A stretch of 64,000 nt of DNA, taken from Flavivirga aquimarina (GTDB lineage Bacteria > Bacteroidota > Bacteroidia > Flavobacteriales > Flavobacteriaceae). The notes under the pieces are model-generated. The model saw nothing but the letters and a program-made list of their open reading frames with translations. It did not search any database and was not told the DNA's origin. This document shows, piece after piece, positions 28,475 to 40,249 of this stretch. Position 1 is the first letter of the stretch. Each line of letters begins with the position of its first letter. A program made the translations under genes and the position numbers. Where the stretch lies: the NCBI RefSeq assembly GCF_030540835.1, contig NZ_JAUOEK010000117.1, forward strand, positions 23,219-87,218, given 5' to 3'.

Positions 28475-29699
28475 GTATTTGTTCTATAATTTTATTTAAT
28501 AAGTCTTTAGCTACCTCTGCTTTAGATTTTAATTTAAACGCTGTAATAGTTTCTTTATCATCAATAAAAGTAACTTTATTAGTATTGCTTTTAAAACCTG
28601 CTCCTTTATCTTTTAACGAATTTAAAACAATTAAATTTAAATTCTTTCTTTTTAATTTGCCTTTTGCATTTTTAAGTTCATCATTAGTTTCTAATGCAAA
28701 CCCCACTAAATATTGGTTATTTTTAATGGCTCCCAAAGATGCTAAAATATCTTTTGTTTTTTCTAACTCTAAAGTTAACGTTGGATCCTTCTTTTTTATT
28801 TTTTGAGATGCAACTTCTTTTGGTTTAAAATCTGCTACAGCTGCCGAAAGTATGGCGATATCTACATCTTTATAATAAGTATGTACAGATTCGTACATAT
28901 CTTGTGCGCTAATAACTGGAATTACCTGTATTAAAGTATGTGATACTTTTTGATGTGTTGGCCCTGTAACTAAAACTACTTCTGCTCCAAGGTTTGCTGC
29001 TGCTTTGGCTATTTCAAACCCCATTTTACCACTTGAATGGTTTCCTATAAAACGAACCGGATCTATTGCCTCGTAAGTTGGACCTGCTGTTATAAGTACT
29101 TTTTTTCCTTTTAAGGGAAGTTTATCTAAAATATCATTTTCAATAAAAGTAACAATGTCTTCTGGTTCTGCCATTCTACCTTCTCCTACCAAACCGCTTG
29201 CTAATTCACCACTTGTAGCAGGTATCATGATGTTTCCAAAAGCCTTTAACGTATTAAAAGAACTAGCTGTACTTGGGTGTTTATACATATCCAAATCCAT
29301 AGCTGGTGCAAAATACACAGGGCATTTTGCCGACAAATAGGTTGCTAACAGTAAATTATCACTTGTACCGCTTGCCATTTTAGAAAGTGTATTGGCTGTT
29401 GCTGGAGCAATTATAAAAACATCGGCCCATAAGCCTAAGTCGACATGATTATTCCATGTAGCGTTATCCTGCCTGCCGGCAGGCATGGCATCTTCTTCAT
29501 TTGTAAAAGATGAGTAAACGGGATGTTTTGAAAGTGTTGATAAGGTTAAAGGCGTTATAAAATCTTTAGATGCCGGCGTCATAACTACTTTTACGTTAGC
29601 ACCTGCTTTTATAAATAACCTTACTAATGAAGCTGTTTTATAAGCGGCAATACCGGCACTTATGCCTAATAGTATGTTTTTGCCGCTTAATATTGACAT
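28467..29699 (-). CDS. coaBC: Bifunctional phosphopantothenoylcysteine decarboxylase/synthetase, with in-frame palindrome insertion
   Basis: A 410-residue fusion making 4'-phosphopantetheine. The N-terminal flavin-dependent CoaC half has GISAGIAAYK, the catalytic His in NNHVDLGLWAD and the PAMDLDMY clamp. The CoaB half begins near residue 200 (VLITAGPTYEAIDPVRFIGN). Residues 72-77 (MPAGRQ) are encoded by a 16-bp perfect palindrome (29470-29485) in a variable loop 8 residues before NNHVDLG; I infer an in-frame repeat insertion, tolerated because it lies outside the active site. It follows rpoZ by 8 bp. Confidence 0.92.
   Translation of the reverse strand: MSILSGKNILLGISAGIAAYKTASLVRLFIKAGANVKVVMTPASKDFITPLTLSTLSKHPVYSSFTNEEDAMPAGRQDNATWNNHVDLGLWADVFIIAPATANTLSKMASGTSDNLLLATYLSAKCPVYFAPAMDLDMYKHPSTASSFNTLKAFGNIMIPATSGELASGLVGEGRMAEPEDIVTFIENDILDKLPLKGKKVLITAGPTYEAIDPVRFIGNHSSGKMGFEIAKAAANLGAEVVLVTGPTHQKVSHTLIQVIPVISAQDMYESVHTYYKDVDIAILSAAVADFKPKEVASQKIKKKDPTLTLELEKTKDILASLGAIKNNQYLVGFALETNDELKNAKGKLKRKNLNLIVLNSLKDKGAGFKSNTNKVTFIDDKETITAFKLKSKAEVAKDLLNKIIEQIHA
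29470..29485. repeat. 16-bp palindrome inserted within coaBC
   Basis: TGCCTGCCGGCAGGCA is a perfect palindrome, conspicuously GC-rich in this AT-rich genome. It is read in frame as part of MPAGRQ. The same peptide appears in unrelated flavobacterial proteins in my recollection, which fits a dispersed repeat. Confidence 0.7.
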
Positions 29700-29707
29700 T
29701 TTAAAAA

Positions 29708-30043
29708 TTATTCTTGAGAATCTTCCTCTGTATTTCTAAAATAAATTTTATCAGTTAACCATTCTTGAACAGCTAATGCATGAGGTTTTGGTAATTTTTC
29801 GTAAAATTTAGAAACCTCAATTTGCTCTTTGTTTTCAAAGATTTCTTCAAGACTATCGTTATATGTTGCAAATTCTTCTAACTTATCGATAAGCTCTTTT
29901 TTAATCTCTGTATTAATTTGCTCTGCACGTCTTGCGATTATAGAAATTGACTCATAGATGTTATCTGTTGGTTCGTCAATTTGATTTCTGTCGTATGTTA
30001 CAGAATTAACCGGAGCATTTGTTTTTTTTAAATCTATTCCCAT
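29708..30043 (-). CDS. rpoZ: RNA polymerase omega subunit, Bacteroidota type
   Basis: A 111-residue protein with the Bacteroidota RpoZ pattern MGIDLKKTNAPVNSVTYDR, then NIYESISIIARRAEQIN, which corresponds to the omega helix that braces the beta' subunit. It lacks the usual short proteobacterial form and is often annotated as hypothetical. It sits between bamD and coaBC with 7-8 bp gaps, the same place as in other flavobacteria. Confidence 0.85.
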   Translation of the reverse strand: MGIDLKKTNAPVNSVTYDRNQIDEPTDNIYESISIIARRAEQINTEIKKELIDKLEEFATYNDSLEEIFENKEQIEVSKFYEKLPKPHALAVQEWLTDKIYFRNTEEDSQE

Positions 30044-30050
30044 AGTTATT

Positions 30051-30896
30051 TTAACTTTTAGTGCTGTATTTTTTTAATTCTTCTTCTAATACTACTGCCA
30101 TATTATTGGCTTCTTCTATGTACTTTGAGTTACTATATGCGTTTTTAAATGACATATAATATTCTTTTGCAGTTTCAAGACGATCTTTTTTTAAGGGTAC
30201 TATTGTCCCATCAAGCGCTCTTTTTAGCTCTCTACTATTAATAGCTAATTGGTAAGCAGAATCAAATCTATAAAATAAAGCGTCTTCACGTAAGATTGAT
30301 CCTGGGAATTCAAAAAGAAAATTATCAAAAGATGTTATTGCGGCATTGAAATCTTTAGTATATCCCGGAGCTATCTCTCCATATTGTTTGGCTATACTAA
30401 ACGCCTTTTTTTCTAGCTTAAAATCTAATTCTTGAACTAATTTATTTGCTTCTGCAAGGTACTCAGATTCTGGAAATAAATTTATAAACTCTTGAAGCTT
30501 TTCAATAGCACCTTTTGTTTCTGTTTGGTCTTTACTATAAACAGGAGACAACATGTATTTACTTTTTGCACTTAAAAAAAAAGCTTCTTCTAATTTCTCA
30601 CTTTTCGGATAACTTGATGCAAAGCGTTCAAATTGGTAACCAGCAACATAGTAATCATTCATTTTATAAAAAGAATTAGCATACAAATACATGAGCTTTT
30701 CTGCTTGTGGCTTCCCTCTATAACTTGGCACTATTTGAGCAAAAAGTCTATTAGCTTTTGAAAATTTACCTTCATTATATAGGGCTTCACCTATTTTGAA
30801 CTTAGTAGCTATATCTTCATTTTTTAACGCCTTCTGAAATTCGCTACAACTGCTAAAAACAGCAAGCATTATTAATATGTAAAAAAGTTTTCTCAT
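30051..30896 (-). CDS. bamD: Outer membrane protein assembly factor BamD
   Basis: A 281-residue lipoprotein: a short signal ends in a lipobox with Cys near residue 18 (AVFSSCS). Tandem TPR-like helix pairs follow (GEALYNEGKFSKANRLFAQI, YYVAGYQFERFASSYPKS, then EKLQEFINLFPES). It serves the BAM complex that inserts beta-barrel proteins into the outer membrane. It is the first gene of the block leading to recN. A -7-like TAATTTTG on the - strand (30980-30987) lies about 85 bp upstream. Confidence 0.88.
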   Translation of the reverse strand: MRKLFYILIMLAVFSSCSEFQKALKNEDIATKFKIGEALYNEGKFSKANRLFAQIVPSYRGKPQAEKLMYLYANSFYKMNDYYVAGYQFERFASSYPKSEKLEEAFFLSAKSKYMLSPVYSKDQTETKGAIEKLQEFINLFPESEYLAEANKLVQELDFKLEKKAFSIAKQYGEIAPGYTKDFNAAITSFDNFLFEFPGSILREDALFYRFDSAYQLAINSRELKRALDGTIVPLKKDRLETAKEYYMSFKNAYSNSKYIEEANNMAVVLEEELKKYSTKS

Positions 30897-31079
30897 TTGT
30901 TATTCTTCACTGTTTCAAAAAAATAGGATACTATTTGCTTTTTAATCATGCCCAGCACATATGATTTTTAAACAGACTGCAAAATTAAGTTATTAATATG
31001 GATTTTAAAAATATTATTTTAAAGCTAAATTAATTGCTTAAAGTCAGTAATCATAAGGTTTAAGTAATATTTAACAATC

Positions 31080-31958
31080 TTAAAATTTATTTACAAAATT
31101 TCTTATCTTTTCTTTCAATTCATTAGATGCCGGAACCAACGGTAATCTTACACTATCTTGGCATAAATTTAGTGCTTCAAAAACAGCTTTTATTCCTGCT
31201 GGATTATTTTCCTCAAAAATATAGCCAATGACATCCATTAATTTAAAATGAAATTTATAAGCTTCTTTAGCATCCCCTTTTAAACCTAAACGTATCATTT
31301 CTGAAAAATCCTTAGGGAATGCCTGACCTATAACAGATATCACTCCCGCGCCTCCTGCCAAAACAATACCTAAAGCCAAATCATCATCGCCCGAAATAAT
31401 TAAAAAATCTTCCGGCTTGTTCTTTAATAACTCTAAATATTGCGATACATTGTTTCCTGCTTCTTTAATACCTATAATATTATTGAAATCGTTAGCCAAT
31501 CTTATGGTCGTTTCTACTTCCATATTTTTTGAAGTTCTACCCGGAACATTATATAAAATAACATCTACCGGAGATGCTTCCGAAATAGCTTTAAAATGCT
31601 GATAAATTCCTTCTTGAGTTGGTTTACTATAATATGGAGACACCGATAAAACAGCATCTATGTTGCTTAAATCTGTTGCTTTTATTTCTGCAATAACTTC
31701 AGCTGTATTACTTCCGCCTATCCCTAAAACCATAGGCACTCGACCATTATTAGTATCTGCTATGGTTTTTATTACTTCCTTTTTCTCTTGTTTAGTAAGT
31801 GTAACACTCTCTCCTGTCGTTCCACAAATCACTAGATAATCGGTGCCGTTATCAATATTGAAATTTACAATATTTGCTAAAGCACTATGGTCTACACTTA
31901 AATCTGATTTAAAAGGTGTAACCAAAGCAACCCCAGTTCCCACAAACTTCCTATTCAT
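31080..31958 (-). CDS. dapA: 4-hydroxy-tetrahydrodipicolinate synthase
   Basis: A 292-residue TIM-barrel lyase that condenses pyruvate and aspartate semialdehyde on the way to lysine and diaminopimelate. The Schiff-base lysine is K165 in [10 protein letters not shown]136 lies in LYNVPGRTS, and the substrate loop is CGTTGES (45-51). The length is standard. Its start overlaps the upstream DUF6913 gene by 8 bp. The other lysine gene here, dapF, is 18 kb away. Confidence 0.94.
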   Translation of the reverse strand: MNRKFVGTGVALVTPFKSDLSVDHSALANIVNFNIDNGTDYLVICGTTGESVTLTKQEKKEVIKTIADTNNGRVPMVLGIGGSNTAEVIAEIKATDLSNIDAVLSVSPYYSKPTQEGIYQHFKAISEASPVDVILYNVPGRTSKNMEVETTIRLANDFNNIIGIKEAGNNVSQYLELLKNKPEDFLIISGDDDLALGIVLAGGAGVISVIGQAFPKDFSEMIRLGLKGDAKEAYKFHFKLMDVIGYIFEENNPAGIKAVFEALNLCQDSVRLPLVPASNELKEKIRNFVNKF

Positions 31959-32478
31959 TCTTAATTTTATTTAATATAGTTAGGTATTTAATTGTCTCTT
32001 CTTTAAATACGTTAAATTCTTTTAGTTTTGTTTTAATAATTAAATCATTTAAACGCTCATCACTTTGTACAATTCCAATTTTAAATTGGGCTTTAGACTT
32101 CGCAGTAATCATCTTTAGTTCTAAAACATCTTCTGCATAATAACTAATTAAAGCATCATATTTGGTATCTAAAAACGTCTGTAATTCTACATTTTTTATG
32201 ACACCTTTCCAGCCGAAATCTTTAGGACCAAAACAAACATCCCATGTTGTTAGAGTACCTTTATCGTTTTCAGAATAGGCAATAATCTTTAATTTATTAT
32301 CGCGAATTTTTAAAAAATCGGCAAACTTTCTAAACAGCTCAAAGTCATCTATTTCATCAATATTCAAGATAACACCTAAGCTTTCAACTTTCTTATCAGT
32401 AACATTTACTTGTCTTTCTGATAACAATTTGTTTAAGTGTTTTTTGTTAGATTTTTCTTTAAAACCTTTTAAAATCAT
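31951..32478 (-). CDS. DUF6913-like protein
   Basis: A 175-residue soluble protein rich in lysine. It has no signal or membrane helix. The pattern ([16 protein letters not shown], then [20 protein letters not shown] and [22 protein letters not shown], seen here in parts) matches a flavobacterial family of unknown function usually encoded directly before dapA, with which it overlaps by 8 bp. No active site can be assigned. Confidence 0.65.
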   Translation of the reverse strand: MILKGFKEKSNKKHLNKLLSERQVNVTDKKVESLGVILNIDEIDDFELFRKFADFLKIRDNKLKIIAYSENDKGTLTTWDVCFGPKDFGWKGVIKNVELQTFLDTKYDALISYYAEDVLELKMITAKSKAQFKIGIVQSDERLNDLIIKTKLKEFNVFKEETIKYLTILNKIKNE

Positions 32479-32488
32479 TTATCTTTAT

Positions 32489-32504
32489 CCTTTGCGCAAA
32501 GGTA
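32489..32504. promoter_or_regulatory. Divergent promoter region with CCTTTGCGCAAAGG palindrome
   Basis: A 14-bp perfect palindrome (32489-32502) lies between the divergent DUF6913 and nucleotidase genes. On the - strand TACCTTTG (32497-32504) fits a -7 box for the DUF6913-dapA unit. Confidence 0.4.
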
Positions 32505-32536
32505 GCAAAAGTACATTCAAAATATTCGTTTAATAT

Positions 32537-33295
32537 ATGAGGTTAACACATTTAATTTTTTTGTTATATTTTTTTAGTCTTTTTAATTGCAAACAGACTA
32601 ATTTAGGGTTAACAAAAATTGAAGGAAAGCAAATTCAGATTACAGACACTTTACCTATTGATTCTAAAATAGAGTCCTATATAAAACCCTTTAGAGATCA
32701 TATTCAAAAAGATTTAGATAGTGTTTTAGCTTATTCTCCTAATAGTTATTCTAAGTCTAATGGCTCTTTTAATACTGCTATTGGTAATTTTATGGCAGAT
32801 GCTATTTACAGTGAAGCTAACCCTGTTTTTAAAAGCAGAACTGGTAAAGACATAGATATGGTTCTACTTAATCTTGGTGGTATACGGTCTATTTTACCAA
32901 AAGGCAATATAACAAAAAGAACGGCATATAAAATAATGCCTTTTGAAAACAGTATCGTAGTAGTCGCTTTAAAAGGAAATCAAGTAGACAGTTTGGTGAA
33001 TTACTTATGTAGGGTAAAACGAGCACACCCGATCGCTAAACTTAAACTAACAATAAACGAAAATGATAAAATAGTTGAAGCCAAAATAAAAGGCAAAGAC
33101 ATTGAACTTGATAAAGTATATTATGTTGCCACTAACGATTATTTATATAGTGGTGGTGATAATATGTCTTTTTTTAAACCGAATGACAGTCTTTATGTTT
33201 TAAATTATAAAGTTAGAAATGCCCTAATAGATAACTTTAAAAAAGTTGATACCATTAATCCTGTAATTGACGACAGATTCATTCAAATAAAATAA
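32537..33295 (+). CDS. Lipoprotein with 5'-nucleotidase C-terminal domain
   Basis: A 252-residue protein with a lipoprotein-like N-terminus (LLYFFSLFNCK, Cys about residue 18). The body matches the substrate-binding C-terminal domain of 5'-nucleotidases: NTAIGNFMADAIYSEA, VLLNLGGIRSILPKGNIT, KIMPFENSIVVVALKG and ATNDYLYSGGDNMSFF. The catalytic metallophosphatase half is absent here and is encoded by the next gene, 2 bp downstream, so the two products probably work as one split periplasmic nucleotidase. The gene order is the reverse of the usual domain order. Confidence 0.85.
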   Translation: MRLTHLIFLLYFFSLFNCKQTNLGLTKIEGKQIQITDTLPIDSKIESYIKPFRDHIQKDLDSVLAYSPNSYSKSNGSFNTAIGNFMADAIYSEANPVFKSRTGKDIDMVLLNLGGIRSILPKGNITKRTAYKIMPFENSIVVVALKGNQVDSLVNYLCRVKRAHPIAKLKLTINENDKIVEAKIKGKDIELDKVYYVATNDYLYSGGDNMSFFKPNDSLYVLNYKVRNALIDNFKKVDTINPVIDDRFIQIK

Positions 33296-33297
33296 AA

Positions 33298-34215
33298 ATG
33301 AAACGTAGAGATTTTATACAACAAGCATCTGTAGGAACGGCATTAGTAACACTAAGTGGATTAGGTTTACAATCTTTTTCAAACGCTGCTACATCTAAAA
33401 AAATAACGATTCTACATACCAACGATGTGCATAGTCATATTGACCCTTTTGGCTCAGATGATGCTAGAAATGCTAATAAAGGAGGGGTTGCCAGAAGAGC
33501 TAGTTTAATTGAATTTATTAGAAATGAAAATCCAAATACACTTTTACTAGATGCTGGAGATATTTTTCAAGGCACTCCTTATTTTAATTATTACGGTGGC
33601 GAATTGGAATTTAAATTAATGAGCAAACTAAAGTATGACGCTGCCACTATAGGTAATCATGATTTTGATAATGGCATTGATGGCTTATATGCTCAATTAG
33701 AACATGCCGAATTTCAATTTGTTTCTGCTAATTATGACTTTTCAAATACTATAATGGACACGCATACTAAACCTTATAAAATATTTAAAAAGGACGGTCT
33801 TAAAATTGGTGTTTTTGGGCTTGGTATTGAACTACACGGTTTAGTTGATCCGGCTATGTTTAAAGAGACTAAATATTTAGATCCTATCGAGATTGCTCAA
33901 GATATGTCTAGAATTTTAAAAACAGAAAAACAATGTGATTTAATAATTTGCTTATCTCATTTAGGATATAATTATAGGAACAACCCAAACAAAATAAGTG
34001 ATTTAAAATTAGGGGAAGCCACAAAAAATATCGATCTAATTATTGGTGGACATACCCATACATTTTTATCGAAACCAACAATCGTTAAAAACATAGAAGG
34101 AAAAAATATGCTTGTAAACCAAGTAGGCTGTTATGGTATTAATCTTGGAAAAATTGACTTTTACTTTGATTCTAACAAAAACATGTCGGCAAATGGTACC
34201 TCAATAATTGTTTAA
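33298..34215 (+). CDS. Metallophosphoesterase, 5'-nucleotidase N-terminal domain, Tat-type signal
   Basis: A 305-residue protein. The N-terminus MKRRDFIQQASVGTALVTL has a twin-arginine motif and hydrophobic stretch, suggesting folded export. The dinuclear metal motifs of calcineurin-like 5'-nucleotidases are all present: HTNDVHSH, DAGDIFQGTPYFN, GNHDFDNG, SHLGYNY and GGHTHTF. The C-terminal binding domain is missing and is supplied by the gene upstream. Its stop overlaps that of the convergent membrane protein gene. Confidence 0.87.
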   Translation: MKRRDFIQQASVGTALVTLSGLGLQSFSNAATSKKITILHTNDVHSHIDPFGSDDARNANKGGVARRASLIEFIRNENPNTLLLDAGDIFQGTPYFNYYGGELEFKLMSKLKYDAATIGNHDFDNGIDGLYAQLEHAEFQFVSANYDFSNTIMDTHTKPYKIFKKDGLKIGVFGLGIELHGLVDPAMFKETKYLDPIEIAQDMSRILKTEKQCDLIICLSHLGYNYRNNPNKISDLKLGEATKNIDLIIGGHTHTFLSKPTIVKNIEGKNMLVNQVGCYGINLGKIDFYFDSNKNMSANGTSIIV

Positions 34216-34967
34216 GCTGAGATTATTTTATTATCTGAGTAAAATGCTTTTTTTATCTCCAAAATATTTTTTTTCGATTTATTATCTGCTATAACATATT
34301 TAAAGATAAAATAAAGCCCAATTCCATAAAGTACCCTATATAACATTTCAAAACTCCAATGATACAAATAGTAAAGGTTAACATAGTTTAAAATAGTAGA
34401 AAAAGCTATAAAAATTACTGCGACTAAAAACAATATAGATTGTCTTGATTGTGTATTTAGATATACTCCAAAAGACACAAAAGCTAATACAATAAGCGAT
34501 AAATTTTTCAAGCCAAACAAAAGCACTTCTGTTTTGTCTGGAATAATCACTTGTAACACACTATAAAGAGTATATAAGAAGAATATATTAATTATAAACA
34601 CACCTAATAAATAGACTCCTATTAGTTTTTTAACGTCTAATAATTTAAATTTAGGTATAATGATGGCAATTAAATATAAATAACTCAAAAAGTATAAAAT
34701 ACTAGATACTTTGATAAATGTTTCATTTGTGAAAAAAGATAAAGACATATCTCCAAGAAAAGAAAATAACAAAAAAGAAACAAAAACAAATCCTAAAGAT
34801 TTATGCTTAACTAAATAACATATCAAAAAGACCGGTATAAATAAAGCCATTGCTGTCTTTAGTAATAACGAATCTCCAATAAAAGTAACAAGAAAGTTTA
34901 TAATTGTTAATCCTAATAAAGCGCAAAAAAACACCTTATTAAAAGTAAAGTCTAGAGAACTTTTCAT
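34212..34967 (-). CDS. Polytopic membrane protein, YhhN/lysoplasmalogenase-like
   Basis: About 251 residues with seven or eight hydrophobic helices. The motif LFSFLGDMSLSF resembles the GD motif of YhhN (TMEM86-type lysoplasmalogenase) proteins, and I start at 34967 (MKSSLDF) because upstream codons look like leader sequence. A paralogue with the same layout (shared LQVI and topology) lies on the other side of the DoxX gene at 35538. An enzymatic role is only suggested by the family. Confidence 0.6.
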   Translation of the reverse strand: MKSSLDFTFNKVFFCALLGLTIINFLVTFIGDSLLLKTAMALFIPVFLICYLVKHKSLGFVFVSFLLFSFLGDMSLSFFTNETFIKVSSILYFLSYLYLIAIIIPKFKLLDVKKLIGVYLLGVFIINIFFLYTLYSVLQVIIPDKTEVLLFGLKNLSLIVLAFVSFGVYLNTQSRQSILFLVAVIFIAFSTILNYVNLYYLYHWSFEMLYRVLYGIGLYFIFKYVIADNKSKKNILEIKKAFYSDNKIISA

Positions 34968-35150
34968 GGTTTTAGGGGTTAGTAGGTTATTCCAAATATA
35001 TAAATATAATTTTATTTCAACGTCAAAAATCAACTTTTTATCGATTATTTATTTAAAAACAACCGTTTATCTATAAAATTGAATTCTAAGGACCGGTAAG
35101 TAATTACTAAAATTACGTCTAAGTTTTTAACTTATAAACTTTTATATAAA

Positions 35151-35531
35151 ATGAAAAGATATATTCCTCTTGCCTTACGAATTATTGTTGCTATTATTTT
35201 ACTGCAAACACTGCGTTTTAAATTCACAGGGCACCCGGATAGTGTCTACATTTTTAGCCAAGTCGGTTTAGAACCTTATGGTAGAATTGGCATTGGTGTT
35301 TTAGAGCTTATTGCCGGTATATTGTTATTGATTCCTAAGACAGTATGGGCAGGTACTATACTTACATTAGGCATTATAGGTGGTGCCATTTTTATGCATT
35401 TAACACAACTTGGAATTGAAGTAAATAACGATGGAGGTGTTTTATTTATTACCGCAGTAGTTACATTTGTACTTTCTACAATTATTCTTTATATCTATAA
35501 GAACGATATTCCATTTATTAATAAAGCTTAA
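35151..35531 (+). CDS. DoxX-like membrane protein
   Basis: A 126-residue four-helix membrane protein with the DoxX pattern: LALRIIVAIILLQTLRFKFTG, YGRIGIGVLELIAGILLLIP, and two further helices (TILTLGIIGGAIFMHL and a final FVLSTIILYIY). The length is normal. Members are quinone-pool or redox-linked membrane proteins of uncertain role. It stands alone between two convergent paralogous membrane-protein genes. Confidence 0.75.
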   Translation: MKRYIPLALRIIVAIILLQTLRFKFTGHPDSVYIFSQVGLEPYGRIGIGVLELIAGILLLIPKTVWAGTILTLGIIGGAIFMHLTQLGIEVNNDGGVLFITAVVTFVLSTIILYIYKNDIPFINKA

Positions 35532-35537
35532 TAAATA

Positions 35538-36275
35538 TTATTCCATTACCATATACTTTTCTTCCTGATTCAAATCGTTTAATAATTGTGATTGTTGATA
35601 GAAGAAGTAAAAAGCAACAAGTGTAAGTGTCGTAGAAATAAAATTAAGCAAACTTCTTTGCGCAATATAAAAATACGCAACTTGCATAACTTCTGAGAAT
35701 ACAATACATAATGATCCTATAAATAAGTATAAAGACTTTTTATTATCTCTGTAAAAATAATTTAGTAATGCGACAGACAATAATAAAAGCATAACAATGT
35801 TATATACCATTTCTAAATAGTATTCATTTGACATGTTTATATTTGGTCCCAATATTACTTGTAAAACATATACCAGATATACATTTAAAATTGTTAAAAC
35901 AAGTAAATGAATTTTAAAATTTTTGAACACATAAAACAGACTGAGTGATCTAATAATTTTCACAAACAAAAACAAATAGGCCAATATAAACAGGGAATTA
36001 CCTATAAAATAATCCATTTTATTTAAATCAGCTATGCCATTATTAGACACGTAAGCCATGACGACCCCTAACAAGTCAGAGATTGAATAACACAAAATAA
36101 ATAACAAAAAGAATATGTTTCTTTTTTTTGCAAAAAATAAATAAATTATAGCTACTAAAGGAGTTAATAAACAATCTAAATTATATGCAATATCGCTATC
36201 TCCTCTAAATTCATAAATGACAAATAATATATACACTAACAAGACACAACCTACCAAGACTTTCGACTTGTACAT
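35538..36275 (-). CDS. Polytopic membrane protein, paralogue of 34212-34967
   Basis: A 245-residue protein with about eight hydrophobic helices. It resembles the product of 34212-34967 in length, helix spacing and the central VLQVILGPN (VLQVIIPDK there), so the two are likely ancient duplicates. No catalytic motif is clear; the YhhN-type GD motif is replaced by SISDLLG. It converges on the DoxX gene with 6 bp between stops. Confidence 0.55.
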   Translation of the reverse strand: MYKSKVLVGCVLLVYILFVIYEFRGDSDIAYNLDCLLTPLVAIIYLFFAKKRNIFFLLFILCYSISDLLGVVMAYVSNNGIADLNKMDYFIGNSLFILAYLFLFVKIIRSLSLFYVFKNFKIHLLVLTILNVYLVYVLQVILGPNINMSNEYYLEMVYNIVMLLLLSVALLNYFYRDNKKSLYLFIGSLCIVFSEVMQVAYFYIAQRSLLNFISTTLTLVAFYFFYQQSQLLNDLNQEEKYMVME

Positions 36276-36384
36276 AATAGCTTTTTTTGGTTAATGCACA
36301 AATATAGATAAATTTTATAACTAAATACCAAAAAAATTACTTTTAATCGATAAAAACATGCTTTTAATCGGTTTTTAAGATAAA

Positions 36385-39243
<2,859 letters not shown>

Positions 39244-39247
<4 letters not shown>

Positions 39248-39759
39248 AAATCCTTTAGCATCCAAACGCCACAAGAATAATGACCTGTACTACCTAATGC
39301 TTCTTTTAAATGTTTAAAACCATAGCTTTCGTAAATATGAACAGCTACTTTAAGTTGCGGAGCAGATTCTAAATAACATTGTTTATACCCTAATATTTTA
39401 GCAGCTTGCAAACATTTTTCAAACATAAATTTACCATACCCCTTACCTCTTACTTTTGGCGAGAAATACATCTTTTGAATTTCGCAAACATCAGACTCAA
39501 AACCTTTTAAAGGTTTAACACCTCCGCCTCCTAAAATGGTACCATTATTGTCGATTACATAATAAACATCATTATTGTTTTGATAAGACTCAAACATTCT
39601 TGGAGTTTCCTCATCAGAATAAGCTGTACCTTCTAAAGGTATTTTAAACTCATAAAAACAATTTCTAATAACTTGCTCTATTTGTCTATTATCCTCAGGC
39701 TGAATTTCTCGAATAACTATAGTATCTTTACTCACTTTTAAAAGTATGATTTTGTGCAA
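39244..39759 (-). CDS. GNAT family N-acetyltransferase
   Basis: A 171-residue acyltransferase. The acetyl-CoA loop is seen as KVRGKGYGKFMFEKCLQAA, preceded by EIQKMYFSP, and the end has YESYGFKHL and a GHYSCGVWMLKDL tail typical of a Bacteroidota GNAT group. The substrate is unknown. The start could be the ATG at 39759 or a GTG at 39735 just before KDTIVIREIQ. It is translationally coupled to prmC. Confidence 0.8.
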
Positions 39760-39789
39760 GTGAAGATACTTAAATCTAAAAAAAACGAC

Positions 39790-40245
39790 ATGAGGAATAT
39801 CATTATTTTATCAACAATGCTATTTGCTTTTATAAGCTGTTCTGTTAACGAAAAACCAGAGTTTTTGCATATTGAAAACATTAAAGTTCTGGAATCAACT
39901 TCAAAACACATAACATTTACTGCCGATGCCTTTTTTTTAAACCCTAATACTATTGGTGGGGAATTAAAAACAGATGAAATGAAAGTGTTTGTTAACGATA
40001 ATGAAATGGCCACCATATCGACCAAAAGCTTTAAAGTACCTGCAAAAAAAGAATTTTCAATTCCGTTAAAAACACATATTCCAACCGATAGCATTTTTAG
40101 CAATAAAAATATAAATGGATTGCTCGGGAGTCTATTTAGCCAAAAAATCAAAGTGCAATATAAAGGAGATATCAAATATAAAGTTTTGGGTTTTTCATAT
40201 ACCTATAATATTGATAAGATTGAAAACGTAAAGATTAAACTATAA
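39790..40245 (+). CDS. LEA type 2-like lipoprotein
   Basis: About 151 residues. The start at 39790 gives MRNIIILSTMLFAFISCSV, a lipoprotein signal with Cys at about 17; the frame is open further upstream but that part reads as leader. The mature protein is beta-rich with the LEA type 2 / WHy look: HITFTADAFFLNPNTIGGELK and FKVPAKKEFSIPLKTHIP. Its role is unknown. It is divergent from the GNAT gene and precedes ribD by 4 bp. Confidence 0.7.
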   Translation: MRNIIILSTMLFAFISCSVNEKPEFLHIENIKVLESTSKHITFTADAFFLNPNTIGGELKTDEMKVFVNDNEMATISTKSFKVPAKKEFSIPLKTHIPTDSIFSNKNINGLLGSLFSQKIKVQYKGDIKYKVLGFSYTYNIDKIENVKIKL

Positions 40246-40249
40246 ATAA

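Noticed and set aside
39738..40175. Open frame of 145 codons on the - strand across the LEA-like gene
   Set aside because: It opposes a lipoprotein gene with a clear lipobox and shows no family features.
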